Source: Hydrogenophaga sp. NFH-34
GTDB taxonomy: Bacteria; Pseudomonadota; Gammaproteobacteria; Burkholderiales; Burkholderiaceae_C
Direction of reading: 5' to 3'
Length of the DNA: 64,000 bases
NCBI RefSeq assembly: GCF_021401345.1
Contig: NZ_JACBGE010000021.1
Coordinates: 1-64,000 of the forward strand
Shown here: positions 36,339 through 45,682 of the stretch, in pieces
Layout: each line of letters starts with the position of its first letter
How positions within the stretch are numbered: position 1 is the stretch's first letter
Notes under the pieces: generated by a model
Database searches by the model: none
Seen by the model: only the letters and a program-made list of their open reading frames with translations
What the model was told of the DNA's origin: nothing
Program-made: the position numbers and the translations under genes

Positions 36339-37015
36339 CCCCGATCTGGGACGGGGGCTACGCGCGCGAGATCCTGCCCATCCTGGCCGAAGCCTCGCTG
36401 ATCACGGTGCAGGCCACGCTCATGGGCTTCGCCCTGGCGCTGGTGCTGGGCCTGCTGTTCGCCGCCGGCCGCCTGTACGGCCCGCCGGGGTTGCGGCTGG
36501 CCTTCGGCGCGGTGGTGGAGTTCATCCGCTCCACGCCGTTGCTGATCCAGATCTTTTTTCTCTACTACGTCATGCCCGATTTCGGCCTGACACTCGACGC
36601 CCTGCCCACCGGCGTGCTGGCGCTGGGCCTGCACTACGGCGCCTACTGCGCCGAGGTCTACCGCGCCGGGCTGGACAACGTGCCCAAAGGGCAGTGGGAA
36701 GCGTCGATCGCGCTCAACCTCTCACCCTGGAACACCTTCCGCCGCATCATCCTGCCGCAAGCCATTCCCCCGGTGGTGCCGGCGCTGGGCAACTACCTGG
36801 TGGCCTTGTTCAAGGAGACCCCACTGCTGTCGGTGATCGCGGTGCTGGAGCTGATGCAGACGGCCAAGATCCTGGGCTCCGAGAGCTTCCAGTACACCGA
36901 ACCCATCACCCTGGTCGGCCTGTTCTTCCTGGCCTTCAGCCTGGTATCGGCCGCCCTCATCCAGCGCCTGGAGCGCCATCTGAACCGCCGGCCCGGTCGG
37001 CAACGCACCCCATGA
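36335..37015 (+). CDS. ehuD: Ectoine ABC transporter permease EhuD
   Basis: Second permease of the importer, 226 residues, with the EAA loop KGQWEASIALNLSPWNTFRR and the pore-forming region FIRSTPLLIQIFFLYY. It overlaps its neighbours on both sides by 4 nt, indicating coordinated translation. Confidence 0.88.
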   Translation: MTPIWDGGYAREILPILAEASLITVQATLMGFALALVLGLLFAAGRLYGPPGLRLAFGAVVEFIRSTPLLIQIFFLYYVMPDFGLTLDALPTGVLALGLHYGAYCAEVYRAGLDNVPKGQWEASIALNLSPWNTFRRIILPQAIPPVVPALGNYLVALFKETPLLSVIAVLELMQTAKILGSESFQYTEPITLVGLFFLAFSLVSAALIQRLERHLNRRPGRQRTP

Positions 37016-37818
37016 CCACCGACACCCCCGACCACGCCGCCGTCACCGCGCCCATGGTGCGTTTCGAGCGCGTCAGCAAGCGCTACGGCGAGCTCACCGT
37101 GCTCGACGGCCTGGACCTGGACATCGCGCCGCACGAGAAGGTCGCGATCATCGGGCCGTCGGGCTCGGGCAAGACCACCGTGCTGCGCATGCTCATGACG
37201 CTCGAACGCATCGACGAGGGCGTGATCTGGGTCGACGGCGAGCCGCTCACCCATCGGCGGCGCGGCGAACAGTTGGTGCCGGCCGACGCCGCCCACCTGC
37301 GCCGCATGCGGGGCCACATCGGCATGGTGTTCCAGCACTTCAACCTGTTCCCGCACATGAGCGCGCTCCGGAACTGCATGGAGGCGCCGGTCACTGTGCT
37401 CGGCCTGCATCCGGACGAGGCGCGGGAACGCGCCGGCGAGCTGCTGGCCATGGTGGGCCTGTCGGACAAGCTCGACCATTACCCGTCGCAGCTTTCGGGC
37501 GGCCAGCAGCAGCGCGTCGCGATCGCGCGTGCGCTGGCCATGCGGCCCAAGGTGATGCTGTTCGACGAAGTCACTTCGGCACTCGATCCCGAGCTGTGCG
37601 GCGAGGTGCTCAGCGTGATCCGCAGCCTGGGTGCACAGCACCAGCTGACCATGCTCATGGTCACGCACCAGATGGGCTTCGCGCGCGAATTCGCCGACCG
37701 CGTCTGTTTCTTCGACGCCGGCAAGATCGCCGAACAGGGCCCCGCGCAGGCCTTCTTTGAAAACCCGCAGAGCGAGCGCACGCGCCAGTTTCTGCGCGCG
37801 GTGATGGAAGCGGTCTGA
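37012..37818 (+). CDS. ehuA: Ectoine ABC transporter ATP-binding protein EhuA
   Basis: ATPase that drives the EhuBCD importer. The 268-residue product has Walker A GPSGSGKT, signature LSGGQQQR, Walker B VMLFDEVTSALDP and the H-loop VTHQM. Last gene of the ect-ehu unit. A small GC-rich hairpin-like sequence lies in the short gap before the convergent isomerase gene. Confidence 0.9.
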   Translation: MTTDTPDHAAVTAPMVRFERVSKRYGELTVLDGLDLDIAPHEKVAIIGPSGSGKTTVLRMLMTLERIDEGVIWVDGEPLTHRRRGEQLVPADAAHLRRMRGHIGMVFQHFNLFPHMSALRNCMEAPVTVLGLHPDEARERAGELLAMVGLSDKLDHYPSQLSGGQQQRVAIARALAMRPKVMLFDEVTSALDPELCGEVLSVIRSLGAQHQLTMLMVTHQMGFAREFADRVCFFDAGKIAEQGPAQAFFENPQSERTRQFLRAVMEAV

Positions 37819-37837
37819 GCCCTCGCGCCGGCGCCGC

Positions 37838-38536
37838 TCAGGGTCGGCGCTGCACCGCGGCGGGCAGCCGGCCCGGAGCGTCCCAGGCATCGGTGCCGAA
37901 CCAGGCGCCACCGTCGAGGCAATCGCGCAGCATGGGCAGTGCGTCGAGCCCCCAGAACAGCCGCCCGTCGACCACCAGGGCCGGCACACCGAACACCCCT
38001 GCGGCCAGCGCGGCATCGGTGTTCTCGCGCAGACGCTGTTTGACCGCGTCGGTGTCCGGCGCCAGCCAGGGCCGGCCGCGCTGCGTCATGTGGTCCTGCA
38101 ACCCGGCTTCGAGCGCGGCCAGGCGTTGCGGAGCCGTCGCGTCCTGCCCGCCCTGCCAGACGTGGCGAAAGAGCTGCTCGGTCACGTAGCGGCTGGTTTC
38201 GCCCGGCGCCTCATCGGTGGCGGTGGCCAGGCCCAGCCGCAGCAACGGCAAGGGGTTGAAGGGGTGTGCCGCCGGCAGGTCCAGCGCCACGCCGTGCTGC
38301 TGCGCCAGCCAGAGCACCTGGCGGTAGGTCCAGTCGCGCTTGCCGGGGATCTCGGCCGGCCCGAGCTGGCCGCTCGCCTTGAGCAGCGCCGCGAACAGCA
38401 CCGGGCGGTAGCGGACTTGCACGCTCAGGCCCTGCAGCGCCAGGGGCAGGCGCTCGAAGGCCAGACAGGCATAGGGCGAGATGGGGTCGTACCAGAACGT
38501 GATGTCGTGCAGGCGCGGGGCGGTGGCGGCGGTCAT
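37838..38536 (-). CDS. DsbA-family 2-hydroxychromene-2-carboxylate isomerase-like protein
   Basis: The 232-residue protein is a thioredoxin-fold member of the HCCA isomerase/kappa-GST group: ITFWYDPISPYACLAFERL at the N terminus, where the catalytic serine of HCCA isomerases sits, and GVFGVPALVVDGRLFWG at the C terminus. These enzymes act on aromatic degradation intermediates or glutathione conjugates. No aromatic genes are adjacent, so the substrate is open. The start codon overlaps the stop of the DUF1289 gene (4 nt). Confidence 0.85.
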   Translation of the reverse strand: MTAATAPRLHDITFWYDPISPYACLAFERLPLALQGLSVQVRYRPVLFAALLKASGQLGPAEIPGKRDWTYRQVLWLAQQHGVALDLPAAHPFNPLPLLRLGLATATDEAPGETSRYVTEQLFRHVWQGGQDATAPQRLAALEAGLQDHMTQRGRPWLAPDTDAVKQRLRENTDAALAAGVFGVPALVVDGRLFWGLDALPMLRDCLDGGAWFGTDAWDAPGRLPAAVQRRP

Positions 38537-38763
38537 GTGGTGAGCTCCTGGCGGGCTTCGATCTGGGCCCAGATGGCCAGGCGACGGGCTTCGTCCGCCT
38601 GGCCCCAGCCGGCAATTTCGTCCAGCGTGCGCCAGCACCCCTGGCACCAGCCGGTGGCCGCGTCCATGCGGCAGACCCCGACACAGGGCGAGGGCACACC
38701 GGCCACCCCGGGGCGGCGGCGGGCATCGGCCAGCCGGAGCGGCGGGCGGGCGGCGTCCGCCAT
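38533..38763 (-). CDS. DUF1289 domain protein
   Basis: A 76-residue protein with the DUF1289 cysteine pattern SPCVGVCRMDAATGWCQGCWRT, probably a small metal-binding protein of unknown role. It lies one base downstream of the YbaK gene and overlaps the next gene by 4 nt, so it is part of a tight operon. Confidence 0.85.
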   Translation of the reverse strand: MADAARPPLRLADARRRPGVAGVPSPCVGVCRMDAATGWCQGCWRTLDEIAGWGQADEARRLAIWAQIEARQELTT

Positions 38764-38764
38764 G

Positions 38765-39286
38765 TCAGGCGACCGGCGGCACGACCGTGACGTCGTGCAC
38801 CGGCGCGCCGGTGAACCGCTGCAGGTCGTCCGGAGTGAGGCGGAACACACCGTGCGGATGGCCAGCGGCGGCCCAGATGTCGGCAAAGCGGAACAGCTGG
38901 GCGTCGATCAGCGTGACCGGCGGCGTGCTGTGCGCCAGCGGCGACACCCCGCCGATGGAAAACCCGGTCTTGCCCTTGACGAATTCCGCATCGGCCCGGC
39001 CCAGCTTGCCCCCATCGGCACAGACGAGGGCCTGCACCTTCTTTTCGTCCACGCGCAGGTCGCCCGAAGTGACCACCAGCACGGCGGCCTCGTCGGATTT
39101 GCGCCGGAAGATGATGCTCTTGGCGATCTGCCCCAGCGCCACCCCCAGGGCGTCGGCCGCCTGCTGGGCGGTGCGGGCCGCGTCGTCCAGCTTCACCGGG
39201 GCATGCGGGTGCCCGAAGGCCGCCAGCGCCGCCGCCACCCGCTGCATGCCGGCGGGCCAGGCCTCGGAAGAAACCGTGTCGTTCAT
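38765..39286 (-). CDS. YbaK/aminoacyl-tRNA deacylase family protein
   Basis: Predicted trans-editing enzyme that removes mischarged amino acids from tRNA. The 173 residues match the YbaK/ProX fold: QIAKSIIFRRKSDEAAVLVVTSGD, the conserved lysine in that segment, and a C-terminal FTGAPVHDVT. First of a three-gene operon with DUF1289 and the isomerase-like gene. Exact tRNA specificity is not readable. Confidence 0.88.
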   Translation of the reverse strand: MNDTVSSEAWPAGMQRVAAALAAFGHPHAPVKLDDAARTAQQAADALGVALGQIAKSIIFRRKSDEAAVLVVTSGDLRVDEKKVQALVCADGGKLGRADAEFVKGKTGFSIGGVSPLAHSTPPVTLIDAQLFRFADIWAAAGHPHGVFRLTPDDLQRFTGAPVHDVTVVPPVA

Positions 39287-39317
39287 GGTCGGGAATGGTA
39301 GCGGCACGGTCCTGGCG

Positions 39318-39983
39318 TCAGGCCATGCGCTTGACCATGAACAGGCTGGCGCCCATGGCCATGAGCACACCGCCGAACACGCGGTTCTGCGCCCGGCGCG
39401 CACGCGCCGTGGCCAGCCAGCGCTGCGCGCGCGACGCCAGGAACGCGTAGCCGTGCATGACGATCACGTCGACCATGACCGTGGTCAGCAGCAGCACCAG
39501 CAATTGCATGCCCAGCGAGCGCTGCGGATCGATGAACTGAGGCAGCACCGCCACCATGAACACGATGCCCTTGGGATTGGTCACGTTGGTGAAAAAGCCC
39601 AGCAGGAGCCGCGACCGCACCGGCGGAAGCCCACGGGGTTCGGCCGCCGCGACGGTGCTGGCCGGGTCCGCCCTGGCCTGGGCCGGTTCAGCGGCCGGCA
39701 CCGGTGCGGCCCACTGCCGCCAGCCCAGCCAGAGCAGGTAGACCGCCCCCACCACCTTGACCACGGTGAATGCGGTGGCCGACGCCAGCAGCAGGGCCCC
39801 CACGCCCACACCGGCCACCAGCAGCACCACCGCCAGGCCCAGTTGCAGGCCCGCAATGGTGGCACTGGTGCGCCGCACGCCGTAGGCCAGCCCGTGCGTC
39901 ATGGACAGCACCGCGCCGGAACCGGGCGAGAGAGCGATCACCCAGGCAGCGGCAAAGTAGGCGAGCCAGACGTGGAATTCCAT
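39318..39983 (-). CDS. LysE/RhtB family amino-acid exporter
   Basis: Inner-membrane exporter of 221 residues with six hydrophobic helices and the RhtB signature ALSPGSGAVLSMTHGLAYG near residue 17. Such proteins export threonine, homoserine, leucine or related amino acids. A Pro/Ala-rich cytoplasmic loop of about 25 residues separates the two halves. Confidence 0.9.
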   Translation of the reverse strand: MEFHVWLAYFAAAWVIALSPGSGAVLSMTHGLAYGVRRTSATIAGLQLGLAVVLLVAGVGVGALLLASATAFTVVKVVGAVYLLWLGWRQWAAPVPAAEPAQARADPASTVAAAEPRGLPPVRSRLLLGFFTNVTNPKGIVFMVAVLPQFIDPQRSLGMQLLVLLLTTVMVDVIVMHGYAFLASRAQRWLATARARRAQNRVFGGVLMAMGASLFMVKRMA

Positions 39984-40074
39984 GGAAAGTCAGCGGCAGA
40001 AAACGGACAGCCCGCCATGATGCCACCACCGCAGTGCGCGCGGGGCCCCTTGCCGGCTTGCCCCCACCTCTGGC

Positions 40075-41082
40075 TCAGCCCCGGCCCGCGAGCGGGTACA
40101 GGGCCTGGAGCACGGTGTCGGGCAGGTCCATGCCGGCTGCCGCGGTTTCGTGGCGCCGCGCCAGACGCTGGGCCCCGGGCAGCCGCACGCCGTCCTCGGC
40201 CAGCATGGCCGCGACCAGCGCTTCGATGCGCGCGTCGTAGGTGCCGTGCCCGGCCAGCGCGGCCGGGTTGATGAACAGGAACACCTGGCCCACGCGGGGC
40301 ACCTCGCCTTCGGCGTCGAGCAGCGAACCAGCCTCGAAACCGAAGTGCGAGCCGGTGAGCGTGCCCACCAGCAGGTCGATCATCAGCGCCAGCAGCGTGC
40401 CCTTGAGCCCACCGGCCGGCACCATGGTGCCGGCGAGCCCGGCGCGCGGATCGGTGGTGGGCTGGCCCTCGGCATCGAGCGCCCAGCCCAGCGGGATGGA
40501 TTGCCCTTCGCGCGCGGCCACCACCAGCTTGCCGCGCGCCACCGCCGACAGCGACAGGTCGATCAGCACCGGCTCGTGCCCGGGGCGCGGGAACACCGCC
40601 GCGATGGGGTTGGTGCCGAACAGGGCGCGCTTGCCGCCCCAGGCCGGCATGGCGGCCGGCGCATTGCCCAGCACCAGCCCGACCAGCCCGGCATCCGCCA
40701 CGGGCTGCAGGTGGTAGCCGGCCGCGCCGAAGTGGTGGCTGTTGCCCACCGCCACCAGCGCCACGCCCTGCTCGCGCGCCAGCGCAATGCCCCGCTCCAC
40801 GGCCAGCCGGCAGGCCGGATAGGCCAGGCCCGTGCCGGCGTCGATCCACAGGGCCGCGCCCTGCGCGCGCCGGATCACGGGCTCGGCCCGGCCATCGGCG
40901 CGGCCGTTGCGCAGATGCGCGGCGTAGGCCGGGATGCGCGTCACGCCGTGCGACGCCAGGCCTTGCAGGTCGGCCTCGACCAACGCTTCGGCCGTCAGGC
41001 GGGCCATGGTGTCGTTGGCGCCAGCGCGGGCCAGTGCCTCGCGGGCGAGTTCAAACAGGTCGGAAGGGGTGATGTGGGCCAA
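40075..41082 (-). CDS. Ldh family NAD(P)-dependent dehydrogenase (malate/lactate/ureidoglycolate type)
   Basis: Member of the LDH_2/MDH_2 family, distinct from classical malate dehydrogenase. The 335-residue product shows GLASHGVTRIPAY, GNSHHFGAAGYHL and FGTNPIAAVFP, all family motifs. The best start is a TTG at 41082 with GGAG 5 nt upstream; the frame extends further but runs toward the HMG-CoA lyase gene. It follows mvaB by 82 nt and could be the last gene of the liu unit. Confidence 0.85.
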   Translation of the reverse strand: MAHITPSDLFELAREALARAGANDTMARLTAEALVEADLQGLASHGVTRIPAYAAHLRNGRADGRAEPVIRRAQGAALWIDAGTGLAYPACRLAVERGIALAREQGVALVAVGNSHHFGAAGYHLQPVADAGLVGLVLGNAPAAMPAWGGKRALFGTNPIAAVFPRPGHEPVLIDLSLSAVARGKLVVAAREGQSIPLGWALDAEGQPTTDPRAGLAGTMVPAGGLKGTLLALMIDLLVGTLTGSHFGFEAGSLLDAEGEVPRVGQVFLFINPAALAGHGTYDARIEALVAAMLAEDGVRLPGAQRLARRHETAAAGMDLPDTVLQALYPLAGRG

Positions 41083-41164
41083 GGGCGCTCCGTGCGGCAG
41101 TGATTCCAAGGGGCGCGATGCTAAGCCATGGGCCGGGCACCCGGCCACCAACCCCGGTGCGGGC

Positions 41165-42073
41165 TCAGCCCGCGCGCTTGGCCAGCAGCGCGCGCGCCAC
41201 GCGCGAGCCGCTCGGGCGGCCCAGTTGCTCGCTGATGTACTGCCCGGCATCAACCAGCGCGTCGAGATCGATGCCGGTGTCGATGCCCAGGCCGTGCAGC
41301 AGGTAGACCACGTCTTCGGTGGCCACGTTGCCGGTGGCACCCTTGGCGTAGGGGCAGCCGCCCAGGCCGGCCACCGACGACTGGAAATTCCACACGCCCA
41401 GCTCCAGCGACGCCAGCGTGTTGGACAGCGCCTGCCCGTAGGTGTCGTGGAAATGCCCGCTGACCTGGTTGATGCCGAAGTGCTGCAGCGTGGCCTCGAT
41501 GGCGGCCTGCACCTTGCGTGGCGTGCCCACGCCGATGGTGTCGGCCACATCGACGCGTTCGACCCCGATGCCTTTCATCAGGCCGGCAAGGTACGCGACG
41601 CGCTCGGGGGCGATGTCGCCCTCGTACGGGCAGCCCACGGTGCAGCTCATGGCCCCCCGCACCGCGATGCCGGCGGCCTTGGCCGCCGCGACCACGGGCG
41701 CGAAGCGCTCGATGCTTTCGGCGATGGAGCAGTTGATGTTGCGCTGGCTGAAGGCCTCGCTGGCCGCGCCGAACACCACGATCTCGTCGGGCTGGTCGAG
41801 CACGGCCGCCTCGTAGCCCTTGAGGTTGGGCGTGAGCACCGAGTAGCGCACCCCGGCCTGGCGGGCCATGCCCTGCATGACGGCGTGGTTGTCGGCCATC
41901 TGCGGCACCCATTTGGGCGAGACGTAGCTGGTCACCTCGATCTCGGTCAGGCCGGCCGTCTGCAGGCGCTGCACCAGCTCGATCTTGACCGCGGCCGGTA
42001 CCGGCTGCTTTTCGTTCTGCAGGCCGTCGCGCGGGCCGACGTCGATGATCTGGACGCGGGAGGGGTAGCTCAT
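41165..42073 (-). CDS. liuE: Hydroxymethylglutaryl-CoA lyase
   Basis: Cleaves HMG-CoA to acetoacetate and acetyl-CoA, last step of leucine and isovalerate breakdown. The 302-residue TIM barrel has VGPRDGLQNE (catalytic Arg-Asp), SCTVGCPYEG, the HFHDTYG metal-site His pair and the flexible-loop cysteine motif GLGGCPYAKGATGN. Equivalent to mvaB. It is 46 nt after liuD. Confidence 0.96.
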   Translation of the reverse strand: MSYPSRVQIIDVGPRDGLQNEKQPVPAAVKIELVQRLQTAGLTEIEVTSYVSPKWVPQMADNHAVMQGMARQAGVRYSVLTPNLKGYEAAVLDQPDEIVVFGAASEAFSQRNINCSIAESIERFAPVVAAAKAAGIAVRGAMSCTVGCPYEGDIAPERVAYLAGLMKGIGVERVDVADTIGVGTPRKVQAAIEATLQHFGINQVSGHFHDTYGQALSNTLASLELGVWNFQSSVAGLGGCPYAKGATGNVATEDVVYLLHGLGIDTGIDLDALVDAGQYISEQLGRPSGSRVARALLAKRAG

Positions 42074-42119
42074 GGGAAAGTCCTGGGGTTCGGGAAGGGA
42101 AGCCGGGCGCCGCCGCCGG

Positions 42120-44156
42120 TCATTGCAGCTTGAGCAGCTCCGCGCCTTCGGTCACCTGATCGCCGGGCGCATACAGCAGCTCGGCCACGGTGCCATCGGC
42201 CGGCGCGGCGATGGTGTGCTCCATTTTCATGGCTTCCATCACCGCCAGCGGCTGGCCCTTCTTGACCGCGTCGCCGGCCTTGACCGCGAAGCTCACCACC
42301 TTGCCCGGCATGGGCGCGGTCAGGCGCCCGCCCTCGGCCGCCGCTTCGCCCGCGTGGGCCAGCGCGTCCAGTTCCGTGATCACGGTGGCGCCGCGGTCGC
42401 CGAACACATGCACCGTCTCGTCGCGCTGCCAGGTCTGCACCGTCTGGCGCTGGCCGTCCCACTGCAGGTCCAGCCGCGTGCCGCTGTCGGCCGGCAGCGC
42501 CTGGAAGCGCAGGACCGCCGCTTCACCGCCCGCCACGGCGAGCTGCAGCGCGCCGTCGTGCAGGTAGGTCAGCTGTGCCGTCAGGGTTTCGCCCTGGTAG
42601 GCGAAATCGAAGCGGCGCCGCGCCAGGCCGAAGGGGCGCCAGCCGTCGGTGCGCGAGAAGGGGTCGGCGCCCTCACCGGCTTTTTCGTGCACCAGGGTCT
42701 GGGCCACGGCGGCGGCCACGGCCGTGTCGCGGCCGACCGGGTCCTGCTTGAACAGCACCGCGGCCTCGCGCGGGATCAGCGCGGTGTCGAGCCGGGCCTG
42801 GGCGAAGGAGCCGCTGCGCACCACGTGGCGCAGAAACTGCACGTTGGTCGCCAGGCCGATGATGCGGGTGTCGGCCAGCGCCGCGTCCAGCCGCGCCAGC
42901 GCCTGCTCGCGCGTGTCGCCGTGCACGATCAGCTTGGCCACCATGGAGTCGTAGAACGGGCTGATGGCGTCGCCCTCGCGCACGCCGTCGTCGAAACGCA
43001 CGCCGGCCGCCGGGCCGGCCACGGGCGGCCGTTCGAAGCTCGCGTGCGCCGGCTTGCGGTAGACGTGCAGCTGGCCGGTGGCGGGCAGGAACTGGTTGTC
43101 GGGGTTCTCGGCGCAGATGCGCGCCTCGATGGCGTGGCCGGTGATGCGCAACTGGTCCTGCGTGCACGGCAGCGGCTCGCCACTGGCCACGCGCAGTTGC
43201 CACTCGACCAGATCGAGCCCGGTGATGGCTTCGGTCACCGGGTGCTCCACCTGCAGGCGGGTGTTCATTTCCATGAAGTAGAACTTCATCTGCTCGGGGT
43301 GCTCGTAGCCGCCGGGCTGCTCGACGATGAATTCCACCGTGCCGGCGCCCACATAGTTCACCGCCCTGGCCGCGGCCACCGCCGCTGCGCCCATCTGCTG
43401 GCGCAGCGCGGGCGTCATGCCGGGTGCGGGCGCTTCTTCCAGCACCTTCTGGTGGCGCCGCTGCACCGAGCAGTCGCGCTCGAACAGGTAGACGCAGTTG
43501 CCATGCGTGTCGCCGAACACCTGGATCTCGATGTGGCGCGGGCGCTGCACGTACTTCTCGATCAGCACCGCGTCGCTGCCGAAGCTGTTGATGGCCTCGC
43601 GCTTGCAGCTCGCCAGTGCGGCCGCGAAATCATCCGCCTTCTCCACTGCGCGCATGCCCTTGCCCCCGCCGCCCGCGCTGGCCTTGATCAGCACCGGGTA
43701 GCCGATGCGGTCGGCCTCGCGCTGCAGCAGCGCCGGGTCCTGGTCTTCGCCGTGGTAGCCCGGCACCAGCGGCACGCCGGCCTGCTCCATCAGGCGTTTG
43801 GATTCGGCCTTCAGGCCCATGGCCTGGATCGCCGACGAGGGCGGGCCGATGAAGACCAGCCCCGCTTTCGCGCAGGCGTCGGCAAAGGCCTCGTTCTCGC
43901 TCAGGAAACCGTAGCCGGGGTGGATGGCCTGGGCGCCCGTGGCCTGCGCGGCCGCGATGATGCGTTCCCATTGCAGGTAGCTCTGCTTGGGCGCGCTGCC
44001 GCCGATGTGCAACGCCTCGTCGCAGGCGGCCACGTGTTTGGCACTGGCGTCGGCATCGGAATACACGGCCACGGTGCGCACGCCCAGGCGGCGGGCGGTG
44101 GCGGCGACGCGGCAGGCGATTTCGCCTCTATTCGCAATCAGGATCTTGGAGAACAT
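42120..44156 (-). CDS. liuD: 3-methylcrotonyl-CoA carboxylase, biotin-carrying alpha subunit
   Basis: Biotin carboxylase plus biotin carrier of methylcrotonyl-CoA carboxylase. The 678 residues begin SKILIANRGEIACR, include the ATP-grasp loop KASAGGGGKGMR (about 160-171), and end with the biotinyl domain whose lysine lies in MEAMKMEH. Assignment to MCC rather than acetyl- or propionyl-CoA carboxylase rests on the flanking liuB, liuC and liuE. One-base overlap (TGATG) with the DUF4126 gene upstream. Confidence 0.92.
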   Translation of the reverse strand: MFSKILIANRGEIACRVAATARRLGVRTVAVYSDADASAKHVAACDEALHIGGSAPKQSYLQWERIIAAAQATGAQAIHPGYGFLSENEAFADACAKAGLVFIGPPSSAIQAMGLKAESKRLMEQAGVPLVPGYHGEDQDPALLQREADRIGYPVLIKASAGGGGKGMRAVEKADDFAAALASCKREAINSFGSDAVLIEKYVQRPRHIEIQVFGDTHGNCVYLFERDCSVQRRHQKVLEEAPAPGMTPALRQQMGAAAVAAARAVNYVGAGTVEFIVEQPGGYEHPEQMKFYFMEMNTRLQVEHPVTEAITGLDLVEWQLRVASGEPLPCTQDQLRITGHAIEARICAENPDNQFLPATGQLHVYRKPAHASFERPPVAGPAAGVRFDDGVREGDAISPFYDSMVAKLIVHGDTREQALARLDAALADTRIIGLATNVQFLRHVVRSGSFAQARLDTALIPREAAVLFKQDPVGRDTAVAAAVAQTLVHEKAGEGADPFSRTDGWRPFGLARRRFDFAYQGETLTAQLTYLHDGALQLAVAGGEAAVLRFQALPADSGTRLDLQWDGQRQTVQTWQRDETVHVFGDRGATVITELDALAHAGEAAAEGGRLTAPMPGKVVSFAVKAGDAVKKGQPLAVMEAMKMEHTIAAPADGTVAELLYAPGDQVTEGAELLKLQ

Positions 44157-44866
44157 CAGGCTTCCTTGAGAGGACCGGAGGAAAGAAGCGCACGCAGGCG
44201 ACGGAACGCCGCGCGCAGGAAGGTGAACAGCATCCAGGTGACGATCCACATCAGCACCAGGACGATGAGCAGCAGCACGCCGAAGAGCACCGTGTGGTGG
44301 GTGGCGAGCCAGATCGCGGCGACGACCAGCCCGTCTTCGACCAGGCTCATGCCGATGTTGGACAGGGGTTCGGGCGAGGTGTTGATGGCCGCGCGCGTGG
44401 TGGTCTTGGCGGCCTGGCTGCTGGCGGCCAGGGTGCCGCCCATCAGCGCCGCCACCAGCGCCATGGTGGTGTTGTCGGCGCCGAACACGCCCGCCGCCAG
44501 CGCAGCGCCGGCGGGCACGCGGATCACGCTGTTGACGATGTCCCACAGCGAATCCAGGCCGGGAATCTTGTCGGCGAAGAACTCCACGAACAGCAGCGCG
44601 CCGCTGGCCGCGAGCACGAGCGGGTGCTGCAGCACCTGCAGGCCCTCGGGCAACGGCATCCAGCCCACCGCGCCCAGGGCACCCACCAGAAACACCACCG
44701 CATAGAGCCGGAAGCCGCTGACCCAGCCCAGCGCCGCAGCGAGCGCGAGCAGGCTGGGCATGTCCAGGTGGCTGGCGGCGGCCCCGACGCCGTCGGCCAC
44801 CTGGCCACCGGCCTGGGTGCTCCAGCCCGCGATCCATGCCATCAAGCCGTTCCAGATGCTGTCCAT
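44156..44866 (-). CDS. DUF4126 family membrane protein
   Basis: Function unknown. The 236-residue protein has five or six hydrophobic segments and matches the DUF4126 pattern (GWVSGFRLYAVVFLVGALGA, FFADKIPGLDSLWD). It sits inside the liu operon between liuC (30 nt) and liuD (1-nt overlap), so it is co-transcribed with leucine catabolism genes though no role there is known. Confidence 0.8.
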   Translation of the reverse strand: MDSIWNGLMAWIAGWSTQAGGQVADGVGAAASHLDMPSLLALAAALGWVSGFRLYAVVFLVGALGAVGWMPLPEGLQVLQHPLVLAASGALLFVEFFADKIPGLDSLWDIVNSVIRVPAGAALAAGVFGADNTTMALVAALMGGTLAASSQAAKTTTRAAINTSPEPLSNIGMSLVEDGLVVAAIWLATHHTVLFGVLLLIVLVLMWIVTWMLFTFLRAAFRRLRALLSSGPLKEA

Positions 44867-44896
44867 ACGCTGACCTCCTGTGAATGAAGGATCAGA

Positions 44897-45682
44897 TTAC
44901 CCCGCCAGCCAGGCCGGTTTGCGCTTTTGCAGAAACGAAGCCACACCTTCGCGGCCTTGTTCACTCGCGCGGATGTCGGCGATGCCTTCCACCGTCGCGG
45001 CGATCAGCGGGGCATCGATGGCGCGCCCGGCCACGTCCTGCACCAGCTTCTTGCAGGCCCGCACGGCGGCCGGGCTGGCGCTGACCAGTGCGGCCGCGAG
45101 TTCGGCCACCTTGGCCGCCAGCGCGTCGGCTTCGACCAGCTCGTGCACGAAGCCGATGCGGTGCGCCTCTTCGGCGCTGAAGCGCTCGGCGGTGAGGAAG
45201 TAGCGGTGCGCCGCGCGCGCGCCCATGGCGCGGATCACGTAGGGGCTGATGGTGGCCGGGATCAGCCCGAGCTTGACCTCGGACAGACAGTAGGTGGCGG
45301 TGCGCACGCTCACCGCCATGTCGCAGGCCGCGACCAGGCCCATGCCGCCCGCGAACACGTCGCCCTGCACCGCGGCGATGGTCGGCTGGGGGCATTCGTA
45401 GATGGCCTTCAACATGGCGGCGAGCTGGCCGGCGTCGGCGATGTTTTCGTCGCGCGTGTAGTCGGCCATGCGGCGCATCCAGTTCAGATCGGCACCGGCG
45501 CAGAAGGCCGGGCCTTCGGCGGCGAGCACCACGGCGCGCACGTCGTCCCGGGCACCGACCGTTTCAAAAGCGGCCTTGAGTTGCTGGATCACGTCGTCGT
45601 TGAAGGCGTTGCGCACCTCGGGACGGGTGAGGGTGATGCGGGCGATGCGGTCCTGCACCGCCACGGTCAAGGCTGGGGTCAT
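44897..45682 (-). CDS. liuC: Methylglutaconyl-CoA hydratase (enoyl-CoA hydratase family)
   Basis: Hydrates 3-methylglutaconyl-CoA to HMG-CoA. The 261 residues have the crotonase fold: GPAFCAGADLNWM oxyanion-hole region, DVFAGGMGLVAACDMAVS, and the ending FLQKRKPAWL. Context between liuB and liuD gives the specific call. It overlaps the DinB-like gene by 4 nt. Confidence 0.92.
   Translation of the reverse strand: MTPALTVAVQDRIARITLTRPEVRNAFNDDVIQQLKAAFETVGARDDVRAVVLAAEGPAFCAGADLNWMRRMADYTRDENIADAGQLAAMLKAIYECPQPTIAAVQGDVFAGGMGLVAACDMAVSVRTATYCLSEVKLGLIPATISPYVIRAMGARAAHRYFLTAERFSAEEAHRIGFVHELVEADALAAKVAELAAALVSASPAAVRACKKLVQDVAGRAIDAPLIAATVEGIADIRASEQGREGVASFLQKRKPAWLAG

Noticed and set aside
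42072..44705. 877-residue open frame on the plus strand
   Set aside because: Antisense to liuD and the DUF4126 gene; no motifs, no ribosome-binding site of note.
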